A stretch of DNA of 64,000 bases from an uncultured Alphaproteobacteria bacterium. Lineage in GTDB: Bacteria > Pseudomonadota > Alphaproteobacteria > Rs-D84. Of this stretch, positions 8,708 to 17,026 are shown one piece after another. Under the pieces are notes generated by a model, which searched no databases, had not been told where the DNA came from, and worked only from the letters and a program-made list of their open reading frames with translations. The stretch spans positions 1-64,000 of the forward strand of contig CALXXD010000003.1 of the NCBI GenBank assembly GCA_944392595.1, given 5' to 3'. Positions within the stretch are counted from its first letter, which is position 1. Every line of letters starts with the position of its first letter. The position numbers and the translations under genes are program-made.

Positions 8708-10009
8708 TTATTTTTTACGAACTTCTTTGATAAATTTTTTTGCTTTGTTATATTTATCAACAGTTCCTTTCCACAGTTTTGAAATATCTTTACCCGTTTG
8801 TGTTCCAAAACTGTCATTTACACTGCCACCCAAATCTTTGGCAATTTCGCCCGCGCGCGACGCCAGGTATGTAACCAACGCACCCGTTAAAACAGTCGGA
8901 ATAAATCCAGTGTTATCCAATGTTGGTACAGATGCCGCCATATCCACGCTGACTGTTCCGGATAACAATGCCACGCAAACCGCGATAACGATTGACAACG
9001 ATACGAAATAAATTGCTGCATTAACAAATCGTTCGATTTGTTTTGACAAAGATTCAGCACTGAACAATCCCAAAAATCCATTAAATATATCGCCGGCAAT
9101 ACCCTTGTAAGACGTTTTGTCTTTTAACGTTTCTGCGATTGCGGTAAAAGGCAACATCATAACGCCCAAAAATAAATCAACAATCACACCGAACGCCATC
9201 AATGCGAACTTAAATCCATTATACAAAAACAGCACAACAAATATCGCGCCAACCAAAACGGTAAAAGCACTGTGCCCGATACCGGCCAACATCCATTGCC
9301 ATCCTGTTGATATTGCGGTTGCAAAAAATCCAGACAGTCGTGTTGGAATACATAATAATTGCGCTGCGGATTCTGGGTCCATAATCATACTGTCGGACAG
9401 ATTGTTTATTGTGTAATCGTGTATCGCCGCACATGTGTCGGGCAATTGCGTCCCCACAACCGACGCAACCGCATTCAAAATCAAATCAGATAAATAAGAC
9501 GCAATTGCAACAATCGGTCCCATAACCCACATAAATACCTGGGCTGGGCCGAACGCCAAAATGATTGACCATATCAGTATAACAGCGGCTTTTTTGACGG
9601 CCTTTTCACCAAATTCCATGGCGGACGTGCCGTTTTTAATCATGGCGTACGCTTCGAACATAATCCAAAATACGTACGCCAAAATCATAAATATAATCGC
9701 AAAGCGCACCAATGAAGAATCCAACACATCGGAAACCATGGATAATCCATTCATCAAAGCCAAACCGGCTTTGGCCTCGATTGGGACATAATCAGATACA
9801 GATTGATTTGCCTGTGGTTGAAAATTTTTAATATCTTCACTGACCGCATTATCGAATTGCAGTATATTATCCGCGGTCATCCAATTACCGTAATCACCGA
9901 TTTCTGTAAATGGCAGATTTGAAACGGCCGCCCCGGCAGATGGCATAACAATCACACACGCGACGAACGCGGTAATTATTTTTGTAAAGATTTTGTTCAA
10001 CAAACGCAT
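8708..10009 (-). CDS. VirB6/TrbL-like T4SS inner-membrane protein (paralogue A)
   Basis: A 433-residue polytopic protein with an N-terminal signal-like segment (ITAFVACVIVMPSAGA) and about six to eight hydrophobic helices. It has the general look of the VirB6/TrbL family, which forms the inner-membrane channel of type IV secretion systems. The C-terminus is soluble and Lys-rich. It is the last gene of a four-gene operon: its ATG shares one base with the stop of the gene upstream (TAATG). No CxxC motif. The assignment rests on size, topology and clustering with four similar genes; sequence divergence within this family is high. Confidence 0.75.
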   Translation of the reverse strand: MRLLNKIFTKIITAFVACVIVMPSAGAAVSNLPFTEIGDYGNWMTADNILQFDNAVSEDIKNFQPQANQSVSDYVPIEAKAGLALMNGLSMVSDVLDSSLVRFAIIFMILAYVFWIMFEAYAMIKNGTSAMEFGEKAVKKAAVILIWSIILAFGPAQVFMWVMGPIVAIASYLSDLILNAVASVVGTQLPDTCAAIHDYTINNLSDSMIMDPESAAQLLCIPTRLSGFFATAISTGWQWMLAGIGHSAFTVLVGAIFVVLFLYNGFKFALMAFGVIVDLFLGVMMLPFTAIAETLKDKTSYKGIAGDIFNGFLGLFSAESLSKQIERFVNAAIYFVSLSIVIAVCVALLSGTVSVDMAASVPTLDNTGFIPTVLTGALVTYLASRAGEIAKDLGGSVNDSFGTQTGKDISKLWKGTVDKYNKAKKFIKEVRKK

Positions 10010-11454
10010 TACTTTTTGCCCAAAGCCTCGGTCACAGATTTAACGATTTGTTTTGGCGTATTCCAGATTTTTACGCCCAATCCCTTTGCCCAGCCGCCGA
10101 AATCAAACATTTCGCCTTTGCCAATTTTATCCAATCCGAATATTGCATCCACACGCGATTTGATTACCCAGAAATACAACGCAAACAAGAATAACATTAA
10201 TATCAAGAAATCCCACCCATTGCGCATAAAATCAAACGCGCCTGGATATTCGTTTTCAACCGCATTACGTTGCGCGGTAAAGCAGTTTTTGAATAAATCT
10301 TTGTCCATTTCACCATCGACTATGGATGCTTGTTCGCACGCGGCAAATACGTTTATAACCGACATAGTTTGCGCGTCTGGATTTTCGATTTTTCGCCCCA
10401 TCATTGGCGGCAACATTGCGCTGTATCCATCCACAGGGCCGGGAAAATAGGCATCTGCGGCGTATGCAACGATGGAAAAAGTAATAATTGTTTTTAATGT
10501 AATACTGACAATTCGAATTGCGGATGTAACCAGCATATTAATTGAATTTTTTACAACCCCCGCGGCCAAAGACCAAGTCTGTTCAAACGCCGCCGCGGCC
10601 AAAATCAGCGGTAAAAAGATAACCAAAAATACCAATTTGAATACAACTGATAAAACCTGGAATACCAAATCAAACCCGATTACCAAAAACATCAGCACCA
10701 ACGCCAATCCCGCCAACCACGTAAATACGCCGCCGCCCATTCCCATCCATGCATAATTCATCAATGAAAATCCGCCTGCCGCCCCGGCCAGCATAACGCT
10801 GTTGATGTTACCCACCGCGCACATAAATGGTTGCAGTATGGGATTTAATATATCATCGCTGGATTCAGACGCATCGATTGCGCCACATTGTGTGGCGTCT
10901 GTTACGCCACTTGCGACCATGGATAATTCGGCCCCGACAAATAACACAGGCGTAATTGTGATATTCGCAACCGTTCGCAACGCGGCGGTTCCGCCCATTC
11001 CCAACGCGCCCATTAATGCACCGACAATCAATACGCGTGCGCATTGGGGCCATACTTTATCGAACCATCCCGCGAATTCCAGTTTGGTTTCTTTTTCTTT
11101 CAATTCAGCGGCGGGCTTTGCGGCGTCATAAATATATTTGCCGGTGTATATAACCAAAAACAACCCAAATCCCACAGCCAACAATATCCAAATATTATCG
11201 ACCATGGCGGTCCAAAACATTTCAGCAGCATTGCCGATTACTTCGAACAATTTTTCAATATATCCGCACAGAAAACACCCGTTTGCAGATGCTATGTCCC
11301 CATTTTCTGTGCCGATTGCGGTTAAGAAATTATTCATACTGGTATATGTAATTGCGGCCCCGCCAATGGACGAAGACAAATACCATACGCCAATCCCCAA
11401 CGCGGTTGCGCACATAATAAATTGAACTGCAAAAAGTATCAGTTTTGCTTTCAC
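10009..11454 (-). CDS. VirB6/TrbL-like T4SS inner-membrane protein (paralogue B)
   Basis: A 481-residue polytopic membrane protein, third in the operon. Hydrophobic helices include residues about 8-30, an aromatic helix WILLAVGFGLFLVIYTG, and a cluster in the middle (FLVIGFDLVFQVLSVVFKLVFLVIFLPLIL) typical of VirB6/TrbL. Before the first internal helices it carries GCFLCGYIEKLFEVIGNAA, a CxxC followed by an amphipathic stretch, matching paralogues C and E. ATG overlaps the upstream stop by 4 nt (ATGA), and its own stop overlaps the next start by 1 nt, so the operon is fully coupled. Function in substrate passage across the inner membrane is inferred. Confidence 0.78.
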   Translation of the reverse strand: MKAKLILFAVQFIMCATALGIGVWYLSSSIGGAAITYTSMNNFLTAIGTENGDIASANGCFLCGYIEKLFEVIGNAAEMFWTAMVDNIWILLAVGFGLFLVIYTGKYIYDAAKPAAELKEKETKLEFAGWFDKVWPQCARVLIVGALMGALGMGGTAALRTVANITITPVLFVGAELSMVASGVTDATQCGAIDASESSDDILNPILQPFMCAVGNINSVMLAGAAGGFSLMNYAWMGMGGGVFTWLAGLALVLMFLVIGFDLVFQVLSVVFKLVFLVIFLPLILAAAAFEQTWSLAAGVVKNSINMLVTSAIRIVSITLKTIITFSIVAYAADAYFPGPVDGYSAMLPPMMGRKIENPDAQTMSVINVFAACEQASIVDGEMDKDLFKNCFTAQRNAVENEYPGAFDFMRNGWDFLILMLFLFALYFWVIKSRVDAIFGLDKIGKGEMFDFGGWAKGLGVKIWNTPKQIVKSVTEALGKK

Positions 11455-12704
11455 TTTTTACCGCCGTCCTTGGATTCTTTCGAGTCTTTGGAATCTTTTG
11501 ATTCTTTGCCGCCCCCAGATTTATCGTCAGATTTTTCACCACCGTTCAATATATTTTTACCCGCCTGTTTGATTACGCCCAACACATCAGTTGTCAATCG
11601 CATTGCATCATTTGCCAATTGTTCGCTTAATTGTTTTTCTTCGCTTACCCCGAACGCATCCAAAACCATTTTTGTAACATTTGGTATTTGACCGTATATA
11701 AAGTTTAGCACATAAACCAATATAATGCATCCAATCAGTGTCATAGATTGCAGAGTATCTGCGGATAAATCGTCTGCAAAAATTTCCCCACTGGTAATCA
11801 TATTCATTATATCCGCCGAACTTTGGCCCGGTTCAGAAAAGAATTTTGCGATTATCACCATAATAACCGTGTATGTCAAAACAGCGGCCGCCAATGCAAT
11901 AATAGAACCGATTAATTTTTTGAATTGATTTGTTCCAACTTTGCTGCCCAGCCCAGACATCCATTTTGGTGCGTCGTCGCCTTTGAACGCAACCAGTATC
12001 AGTGATATGGGAAAGAAAAACGCAAAGAATGTCATCGCAACAATAATGTCTGCGAAATAGCAACAAAATCGCCAAAATAATTTGAAAAATCCCCACGCCA
12101 GATAAAATCCCATTATGAACAACATAATGTGTTTAATAAATGCAGAAATACCCAACAAAGCCTCTAATGAAAACGCTTTGTCCATGATTGCGATGCCCAA
12201 TTTTATATACGATTGGAATTGGGTAATTGTTGTTTTCATCAGCATTATAATACTGTCGCGCAGGGCGGGGCGGTAAAATCCATCGTCATCCATTTTTATT
12301 GGCTGGTATGTTACAAGTTCATTTACCTGGTCTGGATTTGTTCTTAACATATTTTGCGTATAAATCACCGCGACATTTGCAACAGGCTCGAAAGTAATGG
12401 TTGTAATAAATCGTGGCAACATAACGCCCAGGCTTAAAAACGCCAACGACACCAAAGAATTTATTACCAACGGCTTTAATGATTTTTGATAAAACGGATC
12501 TGTTACGCCACCCTTCATATTTTTCCAGATGGCGTTTGCCATATAACATACGAACAAAACGCAAAACAATATCATACAGAATATGACGAATTGGTCATAT
12601 ACTGCGGCGGCGGCGTTTGACACAATTTGAAACAGTCGGTCAAAAACCTCGCATCCCCAGCATTGGACAGTGGAATCGACAAAAGAATTTAATAAATTGT
12701 TCAT
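11451..12704 (-). CDS. VirB6/TrbL-like T4SS inner-membrane protein (paralogue C)
   Basis: ATG 12704 (MNNLLNSFVDS) overlaps the upstream stop as ATGA; an in-frame codon at 12722 is possible but would give a 22-nt overlap. The product is 417 residues. The N-terminus reads STVQCWGCEVFDRLFQIVSNAA: CWxC, as in paralogue E. Several TM helices follow, including a central FWRFCCYFADIIVAMTFFAFFFP. The extreme C-terminus is a run of Lys/Asp/Ser/Gly (KDSKDSKESKDGGKK), a disordered cytoplasmic tail. Family call: VirB6/TrbL, by topology and neighbours. Confidence 0.78.
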   Translation of the reverse strand: MNNLLNSFVDSTVQCWGCEVFDRLFQIVSNAAAAVYDQFVIFCMILFCVLFVCYMANAIWKNMKGGVTDPFYQKSLKPLVINSLVSLAFLSLGVMLPRFITTITFEPVANVAVIYTQNMLRTNPDQVNELVTYQPIKMDDDGFYRPALRDSIIMLMKTTITQFQSYIKLGIAIMDKAFSLEALLGISAFIKHIMLFIMGFYLAWGFFKLFWRFCCYFADIIVAMTFFAFFFPISLILVAFKGDDAPKWMSGLGSKVGTNQFKKLIGSIIALAAAVLTYTVIMVIIAKFFSEPGQSSADIMNMITSGEIFADDLSADTLQSMTLIGCIILVYVLNFIYGQIPNVTKMVLDAFGVSEEKQLSEQLANDAMRLTTDVLGVIKQAGKNILNGGEKSDDKSGGGKESKDSKDSKESKDGGKK

Positions 12705-13978
12705 TTTTTCTTTCTTATCCACTTGATTGCTTTGTTAATTCCACTTCCGGCGGATTTGGCTTTCTTTGCCCATACTTTGGCATCGCCGCGCGCCTGATTA
12801 TACAGCGCATCCATGCCTTTGCCGACATAATCGTTTAACCGTTCGCGTGTCATATCAAATATGCGGAACATTAAATAGAATGTTAATATGGACGATAACC
12901 ACAATACAGAATGTTCGCCAAATCCCAACGAAGTGGTATTTGCAGCCATTGGCAAATTGGTCGCAGATGTGCCACCGGCCGCAACAACAAATACAGACGA
13001 ATTCCACTGGAACAATGATTTAATTATTGCGATATTAACGCATAGTATAAACGCGCATGCAATCATGGTTACTATGATTTTTTGTAATGCTTGCGTAATG
13101 CCGCCGAATGCAGGCCAAATATCCAGCCACTTGTCGTTTGGTTTTACAACGTATGCCAAGACTTGGAATGGATACAATACCAACGCCATACCAAAATTAA
13201 ATATTGCCTGGATAATCAGCAATGCCATAAACAGATTGCTGGATACAAACGTGGAAACCAATAATATCCCAGTTATTAAATTCAAGAAATCTTCCCCGCC
13301 ATGCGGAATCAACGTTATCATTCCGCGCAGACCTGTTTTTATAAACTCAAATCCGCGTTTTATGATTTGATTATTTGCGTGGGATAAATCTGATACAGGC
13401 TGTACTAAAAATTCACAACTTTCTTGGCTTATCCATCCCTGTTGAATGACGGATTGCGGGCAAGACATTACCGGTGCGGTGCCTGTCTCGTTAATGGATT
13501 TTGTTATGCTTTCGGTATAAATTGCGCCGAATTGCAAAAAAGGATTGATTAACCATTCGGTTAAATACACAGGTTTTACCTGTAACAGCACTGTCACCGC
13601 CACGATTGCGCGAATGGTGGGTTTTAATAAATTTTCTGCGATGGTAAAACCGCCTATGCCGCCCCCGGTCATTTCGCCGCCACCTGAAAATCCGAAAAAC
13701 GATACCCAGATTTTTGGAAAATACATTTTTATCAAATACAGCGACAGTGATATAATTAAAAATCCCCACACCAGAATATAAATAACACCGTCCCCGTTGC
13801 CCACAAAGAAATCATACCCGCCCGTGGCAACCGTCATCAGTGCGTCCAATATTGTCGGAATCAGTGGTGCCAAATTTAACGCATCAACAATTGCATAATT
13901 TGCGGCATGTGCGCCAATTGGCGTCAGCACAGCCATCGCCAAAATCGAGAATAAAAACAGGCGTTTTAAGAAAAACAT
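12701..13978 (-). CDS. VirB6/TrbL-like T4SS inner-membrane protein (paralogue D)
   Basis: First gene of the four-gene minus-strand operon. ATG 13978 follows a run of six G (weak but usable ribosome site); GTG 13987 is the alternative. About 425 residues: signal-like N-terminus (FLFSILAMAVLTPIGAHA), a helix around VIYILVWGFLIISLSLYLI, a loop with Cys (SCPQSVIQQGWISQESCEF), then further TM helices, and a basic C-terminus (RGDAKVWAKKAKSAGSG). It lacks the N-terminal CxxC of B, C and E. Expression probably starts at the extended -10 at 14007-14015, shared through a palindrome with the divergent paralogue E. Confidence 0.77.
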   Translation of the reverse strand: MFFLKRLFLFSILAMAVLTPIGAHAANYAIVDALNLAPLIPTILDALMTVATGGYDFFVGNGDGVIYILVWGFLIISLSLYLIKMYFPKIWVSFFGFSGGGEMTGGGIGGFTIAENLLKPTIRAIVAVTVLLQVKPVYLTEWLINPFLQFGAIYTESITKSINETGTAPVMSCPQSVIQQGWISQESCEFLVQPVSDLSHANNQIIKRGFEFIKTGLRGMITLIPHGGEDFLNLITGILLVSTFVSSNLFMALLIIQAIFNFGMALVLYPFQVLAYVVKPNDKWLDIWPAFGGITQALQKIIVTMIACAFILCVNIAIIKSLFQWNSSVFVVAAGGTSATNLPMAANTTSLGFGEHSVLWLSSILTFYLMFRIFDMTRERLNDYVGKGMDALYNQARGDAKVWAKKAKSAGSGINKAIKWIRKKK

Positions 13979-14006
13979 TCCCCCCACATAATTTTTTATC
14001 TTTTCA

Positions 14007-14040
14007 ATTATATCATATTTAGGGCAAAATATGATATACT
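14007..14040. promoter_or_regulatory. Divergent promoter/operator between VirB6-like genes
   Basis: A perfect 11-bp inverted repeat (ATATCATATTT 14010-14020; AAATATGATAT 14027-14037) with a 6-bp centre. Each arm overlaps an outward extended -10: TGATATACT at 14032-14040 on plus, and TGATATAAT at 14015-14007 on minus. One factor bound here could silence both transcription units. Confidence 0.65.
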
Positions 14041-14047
14041 TAAAACG

Positions 14048-15337
14048 ATGAACTGGTTAAAAAAATTTTGGATAGTTTTTTTATCGTTCTTGCCATTTTC
14101 GGCTGGGGCGGTTGTGCCGTTTGTTATTGCGGGTATTGCGGGCGTCGGTGCAATTGCTGGTTTTTCAATATACAGAACGGCTGCGCCCGTTAATATGGCG
14201 GACGCGTTGAATTTCTTTTCCAGTTGTTGGTCTTGTCAAATGTTTTCAGACATAATGGCAACTATGTCCGGATTGATTCCGCGCGTCTATAATGCGATTG
14301 GCGCGGTAATTGTTCCGTTTGCGGCGGTGTTATTGGCGTTATGGTTTGGTTGGAAAATTTTTTCAGGATTCATCAACGCAAAATTGGAAGAGCCTTGGTC
14401 CATCACCAGTGATCTTACAACAAAATTTATAAAATTGGGTTTTGTGACGGCGCTTTTGCTTGCGCCATTGCCACGATTGCTGACAAGCATAGTTATCGAA
14501 CCTGTGTTTAATGTGGGGCTTTCGTTAAACAGGGCAATTGCCGGCAATGACAATTTTGCAGAATGCGTTGTGGCAACCGCGTTATCAGACCCAATGGTTG
14601 CCAGTGTTGATGCGGCCCAATCGGGCGCGTTTTCACCGCGTTTGCGTCATAACCTTGCGTGCGAGGTATCAAATGTCCATCAAATGACAGGTTTGGGAAT
14701 GGCAATTGGATGGACTGTTTTGAATATGGCGTTTAACGAAGAATATATGCACACGATATTATGGGACATTCCGTTTTTCCCGAATGTTCCGATGATTTTT
14801 GTGGGATTAATGATAATATTGCTGTTTTTCTTTGCTTTGATACCTGTGCCGCTGTATTTTTTACAGGTTTTCATAACATTGTCTATGGATTTGATAATGT
14901 TGCCGTTTATGTTGCTGTCTTGGCTGTTCAAAGGTTGGAAAATTTTCCCAGACGGCGGCCGAAACATCAAAAATATGCTGGACGACGTAATAAAATCCAC
15001 TGCGGGGATTGCGCTTGTTGGCGTGTTTGTCACGTTTTCGGTTATGTTTTTGAATGCGGTGTTTGGCAAATGGGATGGCGCAGACAGATTGGCTTTGGCA
15101 TTGGAACAAAACGATTCGACAATTTTAATAGACGGATTGTTTATGCGTAACGACAGTTTGGTTACAATCATACTGATGGGTATATTTATCGCTATGTTTA
15201 TGACATCCATACCTGCACTGGTCAAAGCGTTATTTGCAAATGTGCAAATTCCAGAAAAATACTACGAATCGACCAAAAAACATATCGATACCATGTGGAA
15301 AAACGCGAAAAAGTGGTATTCCTCACTAAAAAATTAA
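14048..15337 (+). CDS. VirB6/TrbL-like T4SS inner-membrane protein (paralogue E)
   Basis: Divergent from the other four. 429 residues: signal-like N-terminus (WIVFLSFLPFSAGAVVPFVIAGIAG), then FFSSCWSCQMFSDIMATMSGLIP with CWxC before a helix. Several TM segments follow, including a strongly hydrophobic stretch near 250-290 (MIFVGLMIILLFFFALIPVPLYFLQVF). The C-terminus is soluble and basic. The ATG lies 7 nt after the -10 hexamer, so no ribosome-binding site can be on the mRNA (leaderless). Same family call and reasoning as the minus-strand set. The next gene downstream, 15406, has its own promoter. Confidence 0.78.
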   Translation: MNWLKKFWIVFLSFLPFSAGAVVPFVIAGIAGVGAIAGFSIYRTAAPVNMADALNFFSSCWSCQMFSDIMATMSGLIPRVYNAIGAVIVPFAAVLLALWFGWKIFSGFINAKLEEPWSITSDLTTKFIKLGFVTALLLAPLPRLLTSIVIEPVFNVGLSLNRAIAGNDNFAECVVATALSDPMVASVDAAQSGAFSPRLRHNLACEVSNVHQMTGLGMAIGWTVLNMAFNEEYMHTILWDIPFFPNVPMIFVGLMIILLFFFALIPVPLYFLQVFITLSMDLIMLPFMLLSWLFKGWKIFPDGGRNIKNMLDDVIKSTAGIALVGVFVTFSVMFLNAVFGKWDGADRLALALEQNDSTILIDGLFMRNDSLVTIILMGIFIAMFMTSIPALVKALFANVQIPEKYYESTKKHIDTMWKNAKKWYSSLKN

Positions 15338-15388
15338 AAAATCAAGTCCTTTATTTTACGTGCCCCCCTTTTTTGTGGCATCCGAATC

Positions 15389-15397
15389 TGATATAAT
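15389..15397 (+). promoter_or_regulatory. Extended -10 promoter, leaderless type
   Basis: TGATATAAT with 8 nt to the ATG at 15406. A match to the -35 consensus is lacking. The transcript should begin at or within 2 nt of the start codon. Confidence 0.65.
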
Positions 15398-15405
15398 TCA
15401 TAGCA

Positions 15406-15924
15406 ATGAAGCAGTTTCCGATTCTTTATTGGCCGCGCAAAACAACCGCAGATGCGGATTATCAGTTATCGCGCAAGGTTATAAATACTGCCGCGGGCGT
15501 GATGCCCGATGTTGTGACCGGCAATGTGGATTTGATGGAAATCTTTGAAAAAAATCCAAATGCGACGGTATATTATCCTGTGTTTTGCGAATCGACCGGT
15601 TGGTGGGGGGAATTGTTGGGCACGTCCGTGGTTGTAACGGACAAATTAATCATATCGCCTGAATGTCAATTAATGGTCATAGAAAACAAATCAGCGGCAT
15701 CGCATACGACGCGTGCGGGTAAAAATCAGTTGCTGGCGGCGGAAATATATCCGGCCAGCGGTTTTTTCAAAAAAATGAATTCAGGCATTGCCACGGTTGC
15801 GGATATGTTGGCAACGGATGCGGGCACGATTTTGGCTTTGTTCGCGGGGCGCAGTCCGACCCAGTTTATAAATGTTCTGGAATCGACCGGCAATTCATAT
15901 TTGGGATGTATTGGCCGGTATTAA
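15406..15924 (+). CDS. Protein of unknown function beside the VirB6-like genes
   Basis: 172 residues, no signal peptide and no TM helix. I do not recognise a family. The N-terminus MKQFPILYWPRKTTADADYQLS is followed by a mixed alpha/beta sequence with YYPVFCESTGWWGELLGTSVVV and VIENKSAASHTTRAGKNQ. A strong extended -10 sits 8 nt upstream of the ATG, so the gene is real and probably translated from a leaderless mRNA. Codon use matches the neighbours. It lies between the VirB6-like cluster and rpmE but is separated from rpmE by a separate promoter, so it is monocistronic. A link to secretion is only by position. Confidence 0.75.
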   Translation: MKQFPILYWPRKTTADADYQLSRKVINTAAGVMPDVVTGNVDLMEIFEKNPNATVYYPVFCESTGWWGELLGTSVVVTDKLIISPECQLMVIENKSAASHTTRAGKNQLLAAEIYPASGFFKKMNSGIATVADMLATDAGTILALFAGRSPTQFINVLESTGNSYLGCIGRY

Positions 15925-15938
15925 TATGCTATTATTGC

Positions 15939-15966
15939 TTGATTTCTGGAAAAATACTTGTATAAT
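15939..15966 (+). promoter_or_regulatory. Promoter of rpmE-suhB-like operon
   Basis: TTGATT, 16-bp spacer, TATAAT; start near 15973, about 30 nt before rpmE, whose AAAGGA site is then on the mRNA. Confidence 0.75.
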
Positions 15967-16003
15967 TTCGTGGCTTTATGGAATTTAATAAAAGGATATA
16001 ACG

Positions 16004-16216
16004 ATGAAAAAAGGGATTCATCCAGAATATCATCAGATTAACGTCACACGTACTGATGGAAAAACAATCCAGATGTTTTCGACCGAACCAAAAGATTTGG
16101 TGTTGTCTGTTGATAACTTAAATCATGCGGCTTTCACGGGGCAACGCAACAATGTTGCTGAAAAGGGCCAACGTGCGGCTGATTTCAAAAGCAAATTTGC
16201 TGGGTTCAAGTTTTAA
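16004..16216 (+). CDS. rpmE: 50S ribosomal protein bL31
   Basis: 70 residues with the bL31 signature MKKGIHPEYHQINVTRTDGKTI and a C-terminal GQRAADFKSKFAGF. The Cys pairs of the zinc-binding form are absent, so this is the zinc-free type. AAAGGA lies 8 nt before the ATG. First gene of an operon with the SuhB-like gene 27 nt downstream. It sits on the large subunit near the 5S/central protuberance and bridges to the 30S head. Confidence 0.95.
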   Translation: MKKGIHPEYHQINVTRTDGKTIQMFSTEPKDLVLSVDNLNHAAFTGQRNNVAEKGQRAADFKSKFAGFKF

Positions 16217-16243
16217 TAAACGCGTGTTGCGGGGGGCGCGATT

Positions 16244-16948
16244 ATGGAATTGTTAATCAAGGGTTCAACCGAATTAAACAAAATGTTCATGGCGTTACAG
16301 CGGACTGCGTCCGGCCTGCGCCACGATTTTGGCGAGGTTGAAAACCTGCAACAATCATTGCATGGCGCGCGTGATTTTGTGAAAAAGGCCGCCGCCCGTA
16401 TCGAAGAAAGCATTTTGTCGGATTTATTATTGGTGCGTCCGTCTGCGGGGTTATTGACGCCGAATGTAACGCGTGATGGGGGTGGCCGGGACGAATTTGT
16501 GTTATCACTGTCGGGCGCGGCGAATTTTGTGCGCGCAAATCCGCATTTTGCAATATCTTTGGCGTTGCGCAGCAATGACGAAACGAAAATTGCGCTGGTT
16601 TATTCGCCGATTGACGAACGCCTGTATTATGCCGAAGATGGGCGTGGCGCGTATGTGTATTCAGCATACCATTCTGCACGCGTGCGCGTATCGAATTTAT
16701 CGGATGCGGCGGATTTAACAATTGCATATAATACATCTGATAATCGTAAAACCGTTGGTGATGCGCGTCGTACGGGATGCCCCGCACTGGATTTGGCGTG
16801 GGTTGCATCTGGGAAATTTGATGCGTTTGTGTCTGATCCATTGGATTTTGCGGAAATTGCGGCTGGTGATTTATTGGTACGCGAGGCTGGCGGAAAAATC
16901 GAAATGGGCGCGGATTTAATCGCATCAAACGGTCTTGTTGAATTATAA
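16244..16948 (+). CDS. SuhB/inositol monophosphatase-like protein lacking catalytic Asp residues
   Basis: 234 residues with the fold order of the inositol monophosphatase family. The DPIDGTxNF motif is replaced by VLSLSGAANFV, still followed by the family-like PHFAISLALRS. The C-terminal WDxAAG motif is DFAEIAAGDLLVREAGG, and the earlier EExG metal ligands are not recognisable (LTPNVTRDGGG). Mg2+ binding and catalysis are therefore unlikely. SuhB in E. coli also has a non-enzymatic role in rRNA antitermination and ribosome assembly; co-transcription with a ribosomal protein gene fits retention for such a role (inference). The length is slightly short of the usual 260-270. Not a pseudogene by frame: it is intact and ends before a clean terminator. 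Confidence 0.85.
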   Translation: MELLIKGSTELNKMFMALQRTASGLRHDFGEVENLQQSLHGARDFVKKAAARIEESILSDLLLVRPSAGLLTPNVTRDGGGRDEFVLSLSGAANFVRANPHFAISLALRSNDETKIALVYSPIDERLYYAEDGRGAYVYSAYHSARVRVSNLSDAADLTIAYNTSDNRKTVGDARRTGCPALDLAWVASGKFDAFVSDPLDFAEIAAGDLLVREAGGKIEMGADLIASNGLVEL

Positions 16949-16949
16949 T

Positions 16950-16978
16950 AAAATCGCCACAACGGCGGTTTTATTTTT
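16950..16978 (+). terminator. Terminator of rpmE-suhB-like operon
   Basis: AAAATCGCC-ACAAC-GGCGGTTTT stem (one mismatch) followed by a T-rich tract. Confidence 0.85.
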
Positions 16979-16988
16979 TTTCAAAAAC

Positions 16989-17017
16989 TTGCAAATGGCC
17001 GATAAATATTTTAAGAT
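16989..17017 (+). promoter_or_regulatory. Promoter of ponA, near-leaderless
   Basis: TTGCAA, 17-bp spacer, TAAGAT. Start expected about 17024, i.e. 3 nt before ATG 17027; this disfavours the ATG at 17021. Confidence 0.6.
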
Positions 17018-17026
17018 TTAATGGTC

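Noticed and set aside
8708-15337. Integrative conjugative element
   Set aside because: No integrase, relaxase, VirB4 or coupling protein, and no att repeats around the VirB6 genes; composition equals the surroundings.
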